Below, piece after piece: positions 29,312 through 44,462 of a DNA stretch of 64,000 bases. Position numbers and translations under genes: made by a program. The DNA lies in assembly GCA_035489015.1 (NCBI GenBank), contig DATHKR010000326.1, positions 1 through 64,000 on the forward strand. The letters are read 5' to 3'. Every line of letters begins with the position of its first letter. Within the stretch, counting starts at the first letter, position 1. The DNA is from DATFRY01 sp035489015. GTDB lineage: Bacteria > Myxococcota_A > Polyangia > Haliangiales > Haliangiaceae. The notes below the pieces were generated by a model. The model had not been told where the DNA came from. It worked only from the letters and a program-made list of their open reading frames with translations, and did not search any database.

Positions 29312-29389
29312 ATCGCGCGGCGTGATGGTGGACCCACGTGAGGCGCGGTCGCGGTCGCTGTGGCCGGCTCGCCTCGCGGGGGATCCCCC

Positions 29390-30736
29390 ATGCGACGCAC
29401 ACTCCAGCTCGCCGCCGCTCGCGCTCGTCGCCGCGCCACCTGGGTGCTGGTCGGCCTGGTGGTCGCGGCGCGCTGGGTGTCCGCGGCCGAGCCGCACCCG
29501 GTGGCCGGCGCGGTCGCTTCGGCGGCCCCGTCCGACGACGATGACGACGATGACGACGACGACGGCCACGACGACGATGATCATGACGACGCGGGGCCGG
29601 ATCGACCGGTAGACGCCGGCGCCGCGCCGGTCGCCGACATCGACGTCGTCGGCGCGCTGGTCGACGCCGATCAGCGCGTCTTCTGCTCCGGCGCGCTCCT
29701 CACCCCCGACATCGTCCTGACCGCGGCGCACTGCATCGCGCGCGACGGGGTGGTGAGGTGGCCCTGGGGATTCTTCCGCGGCCAGGACGTGAGGCTCGGC
29801 GGCGAGCTCGTCCGCGTGCTCGACGGCGCGGTTCACCCGGACTACGACGACTTCCTCCACTCGGCCGACCTGGCGGTCCTCCGCATCGCCGGCGGCGGGC
29901 CGCGCTCCTCCCTCGAGCTCGACGGCGCGGCGCCCCCGGTCGGCGCGGCGGTGCGCGCGGTCGGCTTCGGCGCGGCCGCGGCTGGCCCGACCGGGCGCGA
30001 CGCGCAGGTGACCTCGGAGGCCGAGGACTCGTTTCGCTACCAGCCGGGCACCTGCCCGGGCGACTCGGGCGGCCCGGTCCTGGTCGGCGGCGCGGCACCG
30101 CGCATCGCGGGCGTCGTATCGACCGGCGCGGCCGGCTGCGCGACGGCGCGCGCGGTCGCGGTCGCCGCCCACGCCGCGTGGATCCAGGACGCGGTCGCCT
30201 ACCTCGATCCACCCGCGTGCCGCGCCGGCGACGGGCGCTGCGGCGCCGGCTGCCGGCTGGGCGACCCCGACTGCCCGTGCACCGCGAGCGACGGCGCCTG
30301 CCATCTGTGCGACGGGGTCGACCCGGACTGCGCCACCACCTGCGCGGCCGACGGCGCGTGCGTCGACGCATGCCTGGCGCCCGATCCCGACTGCCGCGCG
30401 CAGGAGGAGGGCGCCGCCTGCACCGACGGCATCGAGTGCGCCAGCTCGATCTGCTTGCGCGGCACCTGCCGCGAGCCGTGCGCGCCGGCGACCGGCGCCG
30501 GCTGTCCGCCGTGGGCATCGTGCGTCGCGACCGACGGCGACCTCGGCGCGTGCCTGCCGACCCAGGGCGTCGGCGTCCGGGGCGGCTGCGGCGTCGCTCG
30601 CGCCACCCGGTCGACCGGCGCGCCGACCGCGCTCCTGCTCTCGCTCCTCGCGCTGGTCGCGGCCCGCCGCCGCGCCGCGCTCGCTCGACCGATTCCGCCC
30701 GGGAGAAACCGCAGCAACCAAGGAGACTGGCAATGA
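29390..30736 (+). CDS. Secreted trypsin-like serine protease with poly-Asp segment and MYXO-CTERM-like tail
   Basis: A 448-residue protein. After a basic N-terminus and hydrophobic signal comes an Asp/His run (residues about 49-67), then an S1 domain with H114 (TAAHC), D160 (ADLAVLRI) and S226 (GDSGGP). The C-terminal third is Cys-rich with repeated CxxDxxC-like turns (about 280-395). The end, GGCGVARATRSTG, a hydrophobic span and RRR, resembles the MYXO-CTERM anchoring/sorting signal. About 20 more residues follow the RRR, so the tail is slightly atypical. The stop overlaps the next gene by 4 bases (ATGA). Confidence 0.85.
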   Translation: MRRTLQLAAARARRRATWVLVGLVVAARWVSAAEPHPVAGAVASAAPSDDDDDDDDDDGHDDDDHDDAGPDRPVDAGAAPVADIDVVGALVDADQRVFCSGALLTPDIVLTAAHCIARDGVVRWPWGFFRGQDVRLGGELVRVLDGAVHPDYDDFLHSADLAVLRIAGGGPRSSLELDGAAPPVGAAVRAVGFGAAAAGPTGRDAQVTSEAEDSFRYQPGTCPGDSGGPVLVGGAAPRIAGVVSTGAAGCATARAVAVAAHAAWIQDAVAYLDPPACRAGDGRCGAGCRLGDPDCPCTASDGACHLCDGVDPDCATTCAADGACVDACLAPDPDCRAQEEGAACTDGIECASSICLRGTCREPCAPATGAGCPPWASCVATDGDLGACLPTQGVGVRGGCGVARATRSTGAPTALLLSLLALVAARRRAALARPIPPGRNRSNQGDWQ

Positions 30737-31518
30737 AGCGCACCTACTCACTCGCAGCGAAGCTCGTGGCAGGCCTGACCGCGGTGGCGTTCACCGGCAT
30801 GGGCTGCACCGCCGGACAGGACCCTGGCGGGGCCGACCCGGGCGCCCGCCAGGTCACCGTCCAGGTCTGGACCAACCTGCCCGACGAGTCCGGCACCCGG
30901 CAGATGCAGGACTTCGGCTCGTCCGGGTTCCTCCTCGACGACTTCGCGTCGTGGGAGCGCGCGCTGGTGGTCGACGGGGTCGAGACGACCGATCTGGCCA
31001 CCATCCGCCGCGGCAACCAGATCGTCGTCCCGCTCGACACCGGCGAGACCGCGACGCTGGTCCGGCGCGGCGACCGGCTCGAGCTGGACAGCTTCACCGG
31101 AGCCGACGACGGCGCCAGCGAGCTGCCGCGCGGCGCGGTCCACGCGGTGCGCCTCCTGCCCGCCGGCTTCGAGGTGTTCCTGACCGGCTCCACCAGCGAC
31201 GCGCCCGACACGGTGGTGAAGCTGTCCGGGATCGAGGACCTCGACGCGGAGCAGAGCGCCCTGGTCGCCGCCCTCGCGCTGGAGGCGATGCTGGTCTCCC
31301 TCGAGGACGGCGAGCAGATCGCGCCGGCCATCGCGATCGCGATCATCGCCGCCATCGTCGGCGCGGCGTGGCTGGCCCTGTGCGGCGGCCTGGCCTGGGA
31401 GTGCGCCTATCGCTGCTCGGGCTGGCCCGGCTTCCAGACCCAGTGCGCCGGGGTGACCGTGTCGGTCAACCCCACCAACGTGCAGGTCGGCGGCGGCTAC
31501 TCCTGCCGCTGTCAGTAG
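30733..31518 (+). CDS. Lipoprotein with hydrophobic C-terminal segment and Cys-rich end, unknown
   Basis: A 261-residue protein whose ATG overlaps the stop of the upstream protease gene, with AAGGAG upstream. The signal peptide ends in a GMGC lipobox. Residues about 35-190 are beta-rich with acidic loops. A hydrophobic segment (IAIAIIAAIVGAAWLALCGG, about 199-218) is followed by a short Cys-rich end (ECAYRC, TQC, YSCRCQ). Translational coupling suggests it works with the protease, perhaps as inhibitor, substrate or anchor. No family recognised. Confidence 0.65.
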   Translation: MKRTYSLAAKLVAGLTAVAFTGMGCTAGQDPGGADPGARQVTVQVWTNLPDESGTRQMQDFGSSGFLLDDFASWERALVVDGVETTDLATIRRGNQIVVPLDTGETATLVRRGDRLELDSFTGADDGASELPRGAVHAVRLLPAGFEVFLTGSTSDAPDTVVKLSGIEDLDAEQSALVAALALEAMLVSLEDGEQIAPAIAIAIIAAIVGAAWLALCGGLAWECAYRCSGWPGFQTQCAGVTVSVNPTNVQVGGGYSCRCQ

Positions 31519-31535
31519 GCCGCGGGAGACCGCCC

Positions 31536-31578
31536 CCACACAGATCGTGCGCACGGTTCGCACGCGCGATCCGTGTGG
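31536..31578 (+). terminator. Long GC-rich hairpin between the lipoprotein gene and the DUF4157 gene
   Basis: CCACAC and GTGTGG form the outer arms, followed by GATC/GATC pairing and an inner GTGCG-CACGGTT-CGCAC hairpin. One mismatch and an asymmetric CGCG interrupt the stem. It follows the upstream stop by 17 bases and is well placed as a terminator isolating the large toxin-like gene. Confidence 0.55.
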
Positions 31579-31652
31579 CGGGGCGGGGCGGCCGCCGTGA
31601 TGGCGGGCTCTTGCGGCTGGCGCAACCGTTGCTCTGACCGCACCGACGGCGG

Positions 31653-39088
<7,436 letters not shown>

Positions 39089-39092
<4 letters not shown>

Positions 39093-39520
39093 GTCTGGGG
39101 ATCGCGGGCACCGCCGACGAGCTGAAGTACGGCACCACCTACCTCCACACCGCGGCGGATCTGTGGTCGCTGGTGGACCCGCGCCGCGGCGACGCGATCC
39201 GCGCCTGGCTGCGCGACGAGTGGGCCGCCCACGACGACGACCCGGATCTCCAGATTTACAACGTGGACGGCCTGCGCCGCCTGGTCGGCCTGCTCGACGG
39301 CCTCGACGGCGCCCTCCGCGCCGAGCTCACCGACGCCAGCTTCCGAGTCGACCCCGAGACCGCGGCGCGCCTGACCGCGCGCGACCCGACCATGGTCGAT
39401 TCCTGGCAGGGCGACGAAGGCCCGGTCCACACCCTCGCCAACCGGGTCGGCGAGGTCCACGAGGTCCAGGCGCTGGTGAAGAGAGCGATCGCCATGGACC
39501 GGGACGTGGAGGTCGGCTGA
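39089..39520 (+). CDS. Small acidic protein, candidate immunity protein
   Basis: A 143-residue soluble protein whose ATG overlaps the stop of the giant DUF4157 gene (ATGA). It is rich in Asp and Glu, has no signal peptide, and appears mostly helical. Overlap with the 3' end of a toxin-like gene and an acidic character are the usual marks of an immunity protein against a basic C-terminal nuclease. No family is recognised and binding is inferred only. The next gene starts one base after its stop. Confidence 0.65.
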
Positions 39521-39521
39521 G

Positions 39522-40421
39522 ATGCCAGCCGCAAGCGCCGAGTTCCCGATCGGCGACACGCTCGCCGGCGGCGCCTGGCGGGTGACCGAGCACCTGCGCG
39601 GCACCGGCTCGCAGCAGCTCCACCTCGCGACCCGGGCGGATCGGCCCGACGCTCGCGCCCTGGTCTCGACGATCTGGGCCCCGCGCGGCGCGCCCGGCGC
39701 CGAGCTGCTCGAGAAGCTCGGGTACCGCCTGCCCGGCGTCCTCGAGCTGGTCCACCTGGGCCCGTTCGACCCGAGCGGCGACGAGCTCCGCCGGACCCAC
39801 CAGCGCCAGCACGTCGCGCTGGTCGAGCGGCTGCCCGACGGCCGCGGCGCCGACGCCGGCAGCGAGTGGCTGCCGCGTCTGGTCAGCGGACCGCTGGGGC
39901 CGCGCGCGGCCGTCGAGCTGGGGCGCTCGGTCGGTGCGATCCTGGCGCGGGCCGCGGACGCCGGACCGCTCCTGGTCGGAGTGCGCCCCGAGTACATCTG
40001 GGCCACCCGCGACGGCGACCAGCTCCGCGCCACCGGCCTCAGCGGGAGGAACTGGGAGCTCTTCGCCCACACCGGCGGCGGCTGCCTGGTCCCCGGCCGC
40101 CTGTTCGAGCGCCACTACTACGCCCCCGAGGTCTACCGCGAGCGAGGCGAGGGCCCCGAGTCGCTGGTCTTCACCCTGGCCGCGATGATCGCCGAGTGGG
40201 CCACCGGGCAATATCCCTTCCCCGACTCGTGGGCGGGCGGAAACATGCAGTCCCTTTGCGAGGGCCGCCACGCCCCCCTCGACCTGCGGCCCCCGATGGC
40301 CGACCTCCTCGGCCTCTGTCTCGACGCCGAGCCGGCCCACCGGCCCTCGCTGCCCTACCTCCTCCGCCGGCTGGAGCTGCTGAGCAGGAGCGCGCCGGCC
40401 GACGCCGAGAACACCGAGTAG
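39522..40421 (+). CDS. Protein-kinase-fold pseudokinase linked to the toxin-like gene
   Basis: A 299-residue protein with the outline of a Ser/Thr kinase: an N-terminal glycine-loop-like GTGSQQLHLA (27-36), a hydrophobic core, LLVGVRPEYIWAT (150-162) where kinases have HRDLKPENIL, an APE-type YYAPEVY (199-205), a GQYPF motif (229-233) and RPS near 274-276. The catalytic Asp and Lys of HRD-K, the DFG Asp (168-177) and the beta-3 lysine are absent, so it should not phosphorylate. It starts one base after the previous stop and is co-transcribed with the toxin-like gene. It may be a second immunity, chaperone or scaffold protein. Confidence 0.7.
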   Translation: MPAASAEFPIGDTLAGGAWRVTEHLRGTGSQQLHLATRADRPDARALVSTIWAPRGAPGAELLEKLGYRLPGVLELVHLGPFDPSGDELRRTHQRQHVALVERLPDGRGADAGSEWLPRLVSGPLGPRAAVELGRSVGAILARAADAGPLLVGVRPEYIWATRDGDQLRATGLSGRNWELFAHTGGGCLVPGRLFERHYYAPEVYRERGEGPESLVFTLAAMIAEWATGQYPFPDSWAGGNMQSLCEGRHAPLDLRPPMADLLGLCLDAEPAHRPSLPYLLRRLELLSRSAPADAENTE

Positions 40422-40789
40422 TCGAGAGGAGACTGGGGACCGAGCGAGATCGCCATGGCGATCCCGAACACGGCGAGCAGCACCGAGGCGGCGAGCGCCG
40501 TGCGGGCCAGCTGGAAGCCGACCACCAGCGCGAGCCCGAGCGAGAGCTCGGCGACGGTGGCGAGGACCGCCAGCGCCGGGATCGCGGACGCCGGCGCGAA
40601 CGAGTTGACCTCGGCGGTGTAGGCGAGGAAGCCCGTCCAGGTGCCGTCGCCCCACAGCCCGAGCCGGCTGGCCACCGCCGACAGAAAGGCGGCGCCCAGC
40701 GCGAGGCGCGCGTAGAGGATCGCCGCGCGCCACCGGCGGTCGGCCGGCTCGACGACCTCGTCCTCCAGGGCTGGTCGGCTATCGGGCAT
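40355..40789 (-). CDS. DoxX-like membrane protein
   Basis: A 144-residue four-span membrane protein. RWRAAILYARLALGAAFLSAVASRLGLWG begins a DoxX-type span (family name from thiosulfate:quinone oxidoreductase subunits, though most members are of unknown role). Three more hydrophobic spans follow, ending in an Arg tail. Its start overlaps the cupin gene end by 11 bases, and its 3' end overlaps the converging pseudokinase gene by 67 bases. It is probably co-expressed with the cupin protein. Confidence 0.75.
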   Translation of the reverse strand: MPDSRPALEDEVVEPADRRWRAAILYARLALGAAFLSAVASRLGLWGDGTWTGFLAYTAEVNSFAPASAIPALAVLATVAELSLGLALVVGFQLARTALAASVLLAVFGIAMAISLGPQSPLDYSVFSASAGALLLSSSSRRRR

Positions 40790-41258
40790 CGGGAGCCCCG
40801 GTGGCGGCCAGGAACCGACGGTAGGCGTCGCCGGTCGAGCCGGTGGTCGACCGGCTCACCACCTGGCCGTTCTCGTCGAGGTACTCGACCGCGCCGCGCA
40901 CGACCACGTGGACGATGAGCGGCTCGTCGCCGATCGCCATCCAGCTGTCGACGTTGCCGGGCGGCTCGTACACGTAGCCACCCGGCTCGACGACATCGCC
41001 GGTGTCGAGCAGCCTTCGCTGGCCGGACACGTTGAACGCGTGCACCTCGCCCTCGTGCCGGTGGCGCGGGATGATCGTCCCCGGCTCGAGCCGGAGCAGC
41101 AGCGCGCGGGCCTGGTCGTCGCTCTCCGCCCGCAGCGCCTTGAGCCAGAAGCCCGGGCTGATCGGCTGCCACGGCAGCGACGCGCTGTCGATGACCGGTG
41201 AGGGGGCGGCCCTGGTGGTGGTCGTGGTCGTGGGGGTCGTGGTGTTCGCGGTTTCCAT
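40779..41258 (-). CDS. Cupin-domain protein
   Basis: A 159-residue cupin. The ATG at 41258 has CAGGAGG upstream and precedes a Thr-rich low-complexity stretch. Metal-ligand pattern IIPRHRHEGEVHAFNVSG (His, His, Glu, His) is the first cupin motif, and IVHVVVRGAVEYLD lies at the second. Cupins of this kind include small dioxygenases (e.g. dihydroxyacetophenone dioxygenase-like) and ChrR-type sensors. No substrate can be named. It is divergent from a VOC protein with a candidate operator between them. Confidence 0.75.
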   Translation of the reverse strand: METANTTTPTTTTTTRAAPSPVIDSASLPWQPISPGFWLKALRAESDDQARALLLRLEPGTIIPRHRHEGEVHAFNVSGQRRLLDTGDVVEPGGYVYEPPGNVDSWMAIGDEPLIVHVVVRGAVEYLDENGQVVSRSTTGSTGDAYRRFLAATGAPDAR

Positions 41259-41358
41259 GCGGTCCTCCTGGATGCCCCCAACGTAGAGATTCGAGTGGCT
41301 CCTTCCAAGATCCAATTCGTTCATAGTTCACGGAGCCATTTGGAGGGTCGGAAAACTG

Positions 41359-41377
41359 TCTTGACACAAAGACAAGA
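41359..41377. promoter_or_regulatory. Inverted repeat with an overlapping -35-like TTGACA
   Basis: TCTTG (41359-41363) and CAAGA (41373-41377) are perfect complements across nine bases, and TTGACA sits at 41361-41366. The site is in the divergent region between the cupin and VOC genes, 38 bases before the VOC start. A MarR-family gene is close by and could bind it. This is inferred. Confidence 0.4.
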
Positions 41378-41414
41378 TCCGCCATCCTCCCCGTGTCAGG
41401 ACAAGGAGTCGTCA

Positions 41415-41861
41415 ATGGGACCGTTCGCGCTCACCGGAATCGATCACGTCGTCCTTCGCGTCGTCGATCTGCCCCGCATGCTGGCGTTCTACGGCGAGGT
41501 GCTGGGCTGCCGGGTGGAGCGAGAGCAGCCGGCGATCGGCCTCACCCAGCTGCGGGCCGGCGCGTCGCTCATCGATCTCGTCACCGTCGATGGCGAGCTG
41601 GGCCGGCGGGGCGGGGACGCGCCCCGCCGCGACGCGCCCAACGTCGACCACGTCTGCCTCGGCATCGAGCCGTTCGACGAGGAGCAGCTGCGGGCGCACC
41701 TGGCCCGCCATGCGGTCGACGTGGTGGAGAGCGGCATGCGCTACGGCGCGAACGGAGAGGGGCCGTCGGTCTACGTCCGCGACCCGGAGGGCAACGTCAT
41801 CGAGCTGAAGGGCGGCGCCGCCCCGGACCAGCCGCCCGGCGCCGGGCCGCGGTCGGCGTAG
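41415..41861 (+). CDS. VOC-superfamily protein, glyoxalase-like
   Basis: A 148-residue VOC protein. GIDHVVLRVVDLPRMLAFYGEVLGCRVERE opens a beta-alpha-beta-beta-beta module with a metal-type His; NVDHVCLGIEP and VYVRDPEGNVIELKGG complete the second, with the C-terminal Glu ligand. It could be a lyase, dioxygenase or binding protein. The ATG at 41415 has a good ACAAGGAG site. Its 3' end overlaps the converging MarR gene by 65 bases. Confidence 0.85.
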   Translation: MGPFALTGIDHVVLRVVDLPRMLAFYGEVLGCRVEREQPAIGLTQLRAGASLIDLVTVDGELGRRGGDAPRRDAPNVDHVCLGIEPFDEEQLRAHLARHAVDVVESGMRYGANGEGPSVYVRDPEGNVIELKGGAAPDQPPGAGPRSA

Positions 41862-42426
41862 CGGAGGCGCCCAGGCGCTCGACGTTCGCGTCGATGACGG
41901 CCCCGAGCTCGCGCAGCGCGGCGGCGATCCGCCGTCGAGAGGCGGGCGCGAGCCCGTCGAGGAGCTGCTGCTCCAGCGCCATGTCGGCGCGGAAGGCCTT
42001 CTCGGCCAGCTTGCGGCCCTTGCCGGTCAGGGTGACCAGGAGGCTCCGGCCGTCGATCGGCGACCTCGACCGCGCGATCAGGCCGGCTCGGGCCAGGCGG
42101 ATCAGGCGGTGGGTGAGCCCCCCCGACGAGACCATGAGGCCGGTGTAGAGCTCGGTCGGCGTGAGCTGGTAGGGCGGGCCGGCCCGGAGCAGCGTGCCGA
42201 CCACGTCGAACTCGCCGCTGTCGAGGCCGAAGCGGGCGAAGCTCCCCTCGATGGCGCGGCGCGTCCTCGAGGCGGCGCGGTAGGCGCGGCCGATGAGATC
42301 CATCGGCTCGGTGTCGAGATCGGGGAGCTCGCGGGCCCACTCGGCGCGAAACCCCTGGATCCGATCGCCCGCGCCGCGAGACGCCGCGCCCGCGCGTGGG
42401 GAACCAGACTGGCGCTGACGGCTCAT
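41797..42426 (-). CDS. MarR-family transcriptional regulator
   Basis: A 209-residue winged-helix repressor, longer than typical MarR (about 150) because of basic, low-complexity ends. The core is FDVVGTLLRAGPPYQLTPTELYTGLMVSSGGLTHRLIRLARAGLI, followed by the wing RSPIDGRSLLVTLTGKGRKLAE. MarR proteins respond to aromatic or oxidative signals. Its ATG overlaps the stop of the Lrp-type gene (ATGA), so the two regulators are coupled. The inverted repeat at 41359 is one possible target. Confidence 0.85.
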   Translation of the reverse strand: MSRQRQSGSPRAGAASRGAGDRIQGFRAEWARELPDLDTEPMDLIGRAYRAASRTRRAIEGSFARFGLDSGEFDVVGTLLRAGPPYQLTPTELYTGLMVSSGGLTHRLIRLARAGLIARSRSPIDGRSLLVTLTGKGRKLAEKAFRADMALEQQLLDGLAPASRRRIAAALRELGAVIDANVERLGASATPTAARRRAAGPGRRRPSAR

Positions 42427-42917
42427 GTCCCTCGCTCGCCTCCGATCGGCAGGGCGAGCCCGGTCTTCACCCGCGCGAGCACGACGTGGGTGGTGAAGCT
42501 GCGGATGTTGGGATCGGAGAGCAGGTGGTCGCGGGTGAAGGCCTCGTACGCGGCCATGTCGGAGACAGAGACGACCAGGATGAAGTCGGACTGGCCGGTC
42601 ACGTAGAAGCACTGCTGGACCGGGGCGCATGCCCGGATGCGCGCGCTGAAGCGGTCGAGGTCCTCGCGGCCCTCGCGGTCGACCTCGACGTTGACGACGC
42701 AGGTGAGCGGCAGGCCGACCGACTCCGGGTTCACCACCGCCACCTCGGCCTCGATCACGCCGCCGTCGCGCATTCGCTTGAGGCGGCGATGAACCGCCGC
42801 GGTCGACAGGCCGACCTCGGCGCCGATGGCCTCGGCGCCGAGCCGGGTGTCGCGCTGGTGGCGGGCGAGGATCTTGCGATCGAGCTCGTCCAGCTCCACC
42901 GCGCGCTTCCTGCTCAT
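42423..42917 (-). CDS. Lrp/AsnC-family transcriptional regulator
   Basis: A 164-residue regulator. The ATG at 42917 has GGAGGGGG upstream. VELDELDRKILARHQRDTRLGAEAIGAEVGLSTAAVHRRLKRM is the AsnC helix-turn-helix, and the C-terminal RAM/AsnC ligand domain runs from about residue 65 (FYVTGQSDFILVVSVSDM). Such proteins sense amino acids. It is divergent from a PLP amino-acid enzyme, a common arrangement for local control, with about 100 bases between them. Confidence 0.88.
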   Translation of the reverse strand: MSRKRAVELDELDRKILARHQRDTRLGAEAIGAEVGLSTAAVHRRLKRMRDGGVIEAEVAVVNPESVGLPLTCVVNVEVDREGREDLDRFSARIRACAPVQQCFYVTGQSDFILVVSVSDMAAYEAFTRDHLLSDPNIRSFTTHVVLARVKTGLALPIGGERGT

Positions 42918-43019
42918 GGAGCCCCCTCCGCGCGCAAGATCGCCGCGCCGGCCGGCTCGAATACGCGGCAAAACCTCGCGGCTCGCGCACTACGATCGTC
43001 GGCGTCGAAAGGAGTCACC

Positions 43020-44057
43020 ATGACCGACGCCAGCCTGGATGAATCACCCGCCCACCCCGGCACCGACGGGCCCCGCCTGTCGGCCGCGCGGATCGCCTCG
43101 TCGCGGGCGCTCATCGACTCCGCCTTCCTCGACACGCCGGAGCGGCGCGATCCCGGCCTGGACCGCTGGTTCGGCTGCGAGATCGTGATCAAGGACGAGG
43201 CCGCCGGGCCGCTGGGCTGCTTCAAGGGGCGCGGCGCCGATCTGTTCGTCGCGCGCTGGGTCGCGGCCCGGGCGGCCGGCTCGGGCGCGCCCGGTCCGCT
43301 GGTCTGCGCCAGCGCGGGCAACTTCGGGCTCGCGCTGGCCGACGCGGGGCGGCGCCGGGGCGTCCCGGTCACCGTGTTCGTGGCGACCGACGCGAGCCGG
43401 TACAAGGTCGCGCGCATTCTCGAGTGCGGCGGCGAGGTGATCGAGCGCGGATTCGACTGCGACGACGCCAAGGCGGCATCGCGCGAGCACGTGCTGGCGC
43501 GCGGCGGGACCCCGGTCGAGGACGGCGCCGAGGTCGCGATCGCCGAGGGCGCCGGCACCATCGCGGCCGAGCTCGACGGCACCCCGCTCGACGCCCTGGT
43601 CGTGCCGGTCGGCAACGGCGCGCTCGCCGCCGGGATGGGCACCTGGGCCAGGGCCCGCTGGCCGGCGACCCGCGTCATCGGCGTGTGCAGCGCGGGCGCA
43701 CCGGTCATGCGCGACTGCTGGCTGCGCGGGCTCGGCGCAGCCGCCGACGACGCGGTCGCCGACGCGGTCGCCGACACGATCGCCGACGGCATCGCGGTCC
43801 GCGTCCCGGTGCCCGCCGCGGTCGACGACCTCGCCGGGGTGCTGGACGATCTCGTGGCGGTCGACGACGCTGCGCTCGTGGCCGCGATGCGAGCGCTGCA
43901 CGCGCTGACCGGGCTGGTCGCCGAGCCGTCGGCGGTGGCAGGCCTGGCCGCGATCGCCGCGGATCGCGCGCGGTTCGCCGGCCTTCGCGTCGGCACCGTG
44001 CTGACCGGCAGCAACCTCACGCGCGAGCAGCGCGCCGACTGGCTCTCCCTCACCTGA
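43020..44057 (+). CDS. PLP-dependent threonine dehydratase-like enzyme
   Basis: A 345-residue fold-type II PLP enzyme. The lysine is in GCFKGRGADLF, the phosphate-side loop in SAGNFGLALADAG, and a glycine-rich tail in VVPVGNGALAAGMG. The fold fits serine/threonine dehydratases and related ammonia-lyases; exact amino acid unknown. ATG 43020 follows AAGGAG. A 12-bp repeat (about 43749-43794) encodes Asp-Ala-Val-Ala units in a loop. The divergent Lrp-type gene supports amino-acid induction. Confidence 0.85.
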   Translation: MTDASLDESPAHPGTDGPRLSAARIASSRALIDSAFLDTPERRDPGLDRWFGCEIVIKDEAAGPLGCFKGRGADLFVARWVAARAAGSGAPGPLVCASAGNFGLALADAGRRRGVPVTVFVATDASRYKVARILECGGEVIERGFDCDDAKAASREHVLARGGTPVEDGAEVAIAEGAGTIAAELDGTPLDALVVPVGNGALAAGMGTWARARWPATRVIGVCSAGAPVMRDCWLRGLGAAADDAVADAVADTIADGIAVRVPVPAAVDDLAGVLDDLVAVDDAALVAAMRALHALTGLVAEPSAVAGLAAIAADRARFAGLRVGTVLTGSNLTREQRADWLSLT

Positions 44058-44075
44058 ACCCGCACTGGAGTCCTC

Positions 44076-44456
44076 ATGCTCGATCATGTCTCGCTGGGCG
44101 TCCACCACCTCGACCGATCGACCGCGTTCTACGAGCGCATCCTGTCGACCCTCGGCTACCGGCTTCAGCGCCGCGAGGGGGCCGAGGTGGCGTTCGGCCC
44201 CGACCAGGAGTGGATCTTCTTCCTCTATCCGGTCGATCCGGACCGTCCCATCACGGGGCAGGGCACGCACATCGCGTTCCGCGCGCCGGATCGCGAGGCG
44301 GTCCGGCGCTTCCACGCGGTGGCGATCGAGGCCGGCGGATCGGCCGTGCCCGACCGCGACCCCGACGAGCGTCCCCAGTTCGGCGCCGACTACTTCGGGG
44401 CCGTGCTGAAGGATCCCGACGGACACGCGATCGAGGTGCTCACTCGCCGCGGCTAG
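44076..44456 (+). CDS. VOC-superfamily (glyoxalase-like) protein
   Basis: A 126-residue VOC protein with LDHVSLGVHHLDRSTAFYERILSTLGYR, THIAFRAPDREAVRRFHAVAIEAGG and a closing DYFGAVLKDPDGHAIEV where the Glu would bind metal. It begins 18 bases after the PLP enzyme and is likely co-transcribed. Small single-domain members like this act as dimers. The substrate is unknown. It converges on the STAND regulator with 6 bases between stops. Confidence 0.85.
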   Translation: MLDHVSLGVHHLDRSTAFYERILSTLGYRLQRREGAEVAFGPDQEWIFFLYPVDPDRPITGQGTHIAFRAPDREAVRRFHAVAIEAGGSAVPDRDPDERPQFGADYFGAVLKDPDGHAIEVLTRRG

Positions 44457-44462
44457 GCGAGA

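Noticed and set aside
42396..44057. A longer upstream start for the PLP enzyme (553 residues)
   Set aside because: The extra N-terminal part is antisense to the Lrp-type gene and has no family resemblance; ATG 43020 follows AAGGAG.
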